Below are positions 61,948-64,000 of a stretch of DNA of 64,000 bases, piece after piece. A program made the translations under genes and the position numbers. The number at the start of each line of letters is the position of its first letter. The stretch's first letter is position 1. The notes under the pieces were generated by a model, which was not told where the DNA came from, made no database searches, and worked only from the letters and a program-made list of their open reading frames with translations. The stretch is from Pseudomonas nitroreducens (GTDB taxonomy: Bacteria; Pseudomonadota; Gammaproteobacteria; Pseudomonadales; Pseudomonadaceae): assembly GCF_024170165.1 (NCBI RefSeq), contig NZ_JALJXP010000001.1, positions 558,001 to 622,000 of the forward strand, written 5' to 3'.

Positions 61948-64000
61948 ATGAATACCGAAGGCATTAGCGAAACCGAAGTTATCGAAGCTGACACCACCGC
62001 CGAAATCACCGACATCAGCGAAGTCGTGGTGACCGAGGCCGTCGAGGCGCCGCCGCCACCTGTCGAACCGGCGGCGCCGGCGATCAACGTGGACGACAGT
62101 GCCCTCTACATTCATCGCGAGCTCTCCCAGCTGCAGTTCAACATCCGCGTGCTGGAACAGGCGCTGGACGAGTCCTACCCACTGCTGGAACGCCTGAAGT
62201 TCCTGCTGATCTTCTCCAGCAACCTCGACGAATTCTTCGAGATCCGCGTTGCCGGCCTGAAGAAGCAGATCACCTTCGCCCGTGAACAGGCCGGCGCCGA
62301 TGGCCTGCTGCCGCACCAGGCGCTGGCGCGTATCAGCGAGCAGGTGCACGAGCAGGTCAGTCGCCAGTACAGCATCCTCAACGACATCCTGTTGCCGGAG
62401 CTGGCCAAGCACGACATTCGTTTCATCCGCCGCCGCTACTGGACGCCGAAGATCAAGGCCTGGGTCCGTCGCTTCTTCCGCGACGAGATCGCGCCCATCG
62501 TCACCCCGATCGGCCTCGACCCGACCCACCCGTTCCCGCTGCTGGTGAACAAGAGCCTGAACTTCATGGTCGAGCTCGAAGGCCTGGACGCCTTCGGCCG
62601 CGATTCCGGCCTGGCGATCATCCCGGCGCCGCGCTCGCTGCCGCGGATCATCCGCCTGCCTGAGGAAGTCGCCGGCCCCGGCGACAACTACGTGTTCCTC
62701 TCGTCGATGATCCACGCCCACGCCGACGACCTGTTCCACGGCATGAAGGTGAAGGGCTGCTACCAGTTCCGCCTGACCCGTAACGCCGACCTCTCGGTGG
62801 ATGCCGAGGACGTCGAAGACCTGGCCCGCGCGCTGCGCGGCGAGCTGTTCTCGCGCCGCTACGGCGATGCCGTACGCCTGGAGGTGGTGGATACCTGCCC
62901 GGTGCCGCTGTCCAACTACCTGCTCAAGCAGTTCGGCCTGTCCGAGACCGAGCTGTACCGCGTCAGCGGGCCGGTCAACCTGACCCGCCTGTTCAGTGTC
63001 ACCGGCCTCGCCAGCCACCCGGAGCTGCAGTCCCCGCCGTTCACCCCGGCGATCCCCAAGCTGCTGCAGAAGAAGGAAAACCTGTTCAACGTCCTGGGCA
63101 AGCTCGACGTGCTGCTGATGCACCCGTTCGAGTCCTTCACCCCGGTGGTCGACCTGCTGCGCCAGGCCGCCAAGGACCCCAGCGTGCTGGCGATCAAGCA
63201 GACGCTGTACCGCTCCGGGGCCAACTCGGAGATCGTCGACGCGCTGGTGGAAGCCGCGCGCAACGGCAAGGAAGTCACCGTGGTGATCGAGCTGCGGGCG
63301 CGCTTCGACGAGGAATCCAACCTGCAGCTGGCCAGCCGCCTGCAGCAGGCCGGTGCGGTGGTGATCTACGGCGTGGTCGGCTTCAAGACCCACGCCAAGA
63401 TGATGCTGATCCTCCGTCGCGAGGACGGCGAGCTGCGCCGCTACGCGCACCTGGGCACCGGCAACTACCACGCCGGCAACGCCCGCCTGTACACCGACTA
63501 CAGCCTGCTGACCGCCGACTTGGCGCTCTGCGAGGACCTGCACAAGCTGTTCAACCAGCTGATCGGCATGGGCAAGACCCTGCGCATGAAGAAGCTCCTG
63601 CACGCGCCCTTCACTTTGAAGAAGAACCTGCTGGAGATGATCAACCGCGAGGCCGCCCAGGCTGCCGAGGGTAAGCCGGCGCACATTATGGCCAAGGTCA
63701 ACTCGCTGACCGACGCCAAGGTCATCCGCGCGCTGTACAAGGCCAGCCAGGCCGGCGTGAAGATCGATCTGGTGGTGCGCGGCATGTGCTGCCTGCGTCC
63801 GGGCGTGCCGGGCGTGTCGCACAACATCCAGGTGCGCTCGATCATCGGCCGCTTCCTCGAGCACAGCCGGATCTACTACTTCCTCAACGGCGGCGAGGAG
63901 AAGCTCTACCTCTCCAGCGCCGACTGGATGGAGCGCAACCTCGACATGCGTGTGGAGACCTGCTTCCCGGTGGAAGGCAAGAAGCTCGTGCTGCGGGTGA
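61948..64000 (+). CDS. ppk: Polyphosphate kinase Ppk, 3'-truncated by the window
   Basis: The first 684 residues of polyphosphate kinase 1, which makes polyphosphate from ATP at the membrane. After an acidic Pro-rich N-terminal extension of about 45 residues come the N domain ([28 protein letters not shown]) and the catalytic domains. The phosphorylated histidine is in [14 protein letters not shown] near residue 477, and the second active-site His in [20 protein letters not shown]. The gene runs off the right edge. ATG 61948 follows GAAGAGACGAGCG. Tight spacing with hemB suggests cotranscription. Confidence 0.96.
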   Translation, partial: MNTEGISETEVIEADTTAEITDISEVVVTEAVEAPPPPVEPAAPAINVDDSALYIHRELSQLQFNIRVLEQALDESYPLLERLKFLLIFSSNLDEFFEIRVAGLKKQITFAREQAGADGLLPHQALARISEQVHEQVSRQYSILNDILLPELAKHDIRFIRRRYWTPKIKAWVRRFFRDEIAPIVTPIGLDPTHPFPLLVNKSLNFMVELEGLDAFGRDSGLAIIPAPRSLPRIIRLPEEVAGPGDNYVFLSSMIHAHADDLFHGMKVKGCYQFRLTRNADLSVDAEDVEDLARALRGELFSRRYGDAVRLEVVDTCPVPLSNYLLKQFGLSETELYRVSGPVNLTRLFSVTGLASHPELQSPPFTPAIPKLLQKKENLFNVLGKLDVLLMHPFESFTPVVDLLRQAAKDPSVLAIKQTLYRSGANSEIVDALVEAARNGKEVTVVIELRARFDEESNLQLASRLQQAGAVVIYGVVGFKTHAKMMLILRREDGELRRYAHLGTGNYHAGNARLYTDYSLLTADLALCEDLHKLFNQLIGMGKTLRMKKLLHAPFTLKKNLLEMINREAAQAAEGKPAHIMAKVNSLTDAKVIRALYKASQAGVKIDLVVRGMCCLRPGVPGVSHNIQVRSIIGRFLEHSRIYYFLNGGEEKLYLSSADWMERNLDMRVETCFPVEGKKLVLRV

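Overview
The window reads as chromosome of a GC-rich Pseudomonas, probably of the P. aeruginosa/citronellolis/nitroreducens side of the genus. This is inferred from gene content and synteny: argH-algZ-algR-hemCD-hemX-hemY, dsbB-algQ-algP and hemB-ppk lie in the order I remember for P. aeruginosa, as do gabD-gabT beside a tRNA-Arg. No rRNA, CRISPR array, transposase or phage gene was seen.

Layout. 1-2016: a membrane protein (cut by the left edge), a PlsC-type acyltransferase and a CdsA-type cytidylyltransferase, forming a phospholipid block. 2124-13584: a rod-hook flagellar cluster, flgA divergent from flgBCDEFGHIJKL, plus one unrecognised gene in the position where lateral/Flag-2 loci carry lafW. 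The short FlgE and FlgK and the lack of neighbouring chemotaxis, export, flagellin or motor genes suggest a secondary flagellar system rather than the polar one. FlgJ carries an SLT lytic transglycosylase domain instead of the usual glucosaminidase domain. 13599-17482: a sulfotransferase, an mdtJI-like SMR pair and a SulP-STAS transporter.

17690-29257 is the most interesting part and looks like an organosulfur acquisition and desulfurisation locus. A seven-gene minus-strand operon encodes an SsuD-like FMN monooxygenase, two tandem DszB-like proteins (one with and one without the predicted catalytic cysteine), an MFS transporter and an ABC importer (two permeases, one ATPase). Divergent from it is a class II aldolase gene. 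Next to these is a TonB receptor with a periplasmic binding protein. The divergent intergenic region holds two convincing sigma-54 promoters back to back around an array of TGCTG-N6-CAGCA dyads, and the same dyad occurs twice upstream of the TonB receptor. I infer one regulon under a sigma-54 activator that lets the cell take up and desulfurise a sulfonate, sulfone or sulfinate; the substrate is unknown.

29611-33437: a PPP-family phosphatase, a CBS protein, an extremely acidic small protein, three lipoproteins (one transglycosylase-like, two sharing a C-terminal motif) and tRNA-Arg(CCG). 33438-38769: gabD-gabT, a degenerate receiver-HDOD protein and a small membrane protein. 38821-53730: argH, algZ-algR, haem genes, a PQQ-type sugar dehydrogenase, dsbB, algQ, algP, a TIGR02444 protein, an ABC-F ATPase and a small MscS protein. 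53759-64000: TerC, LysE/RhtB exporter, a cytochrome c-FTR1 iron permease, a DUF188 protein, ElbB, a fatty-acid-hydroxylase-family protein, DedA, hemB and ppk (cut by the right edge).

Other structure: REP-type and longer palindromic repeats follow several operons, and many operons end in clear intrinsic terminators. All functions are read from motifs and remembered family features; no search was run.
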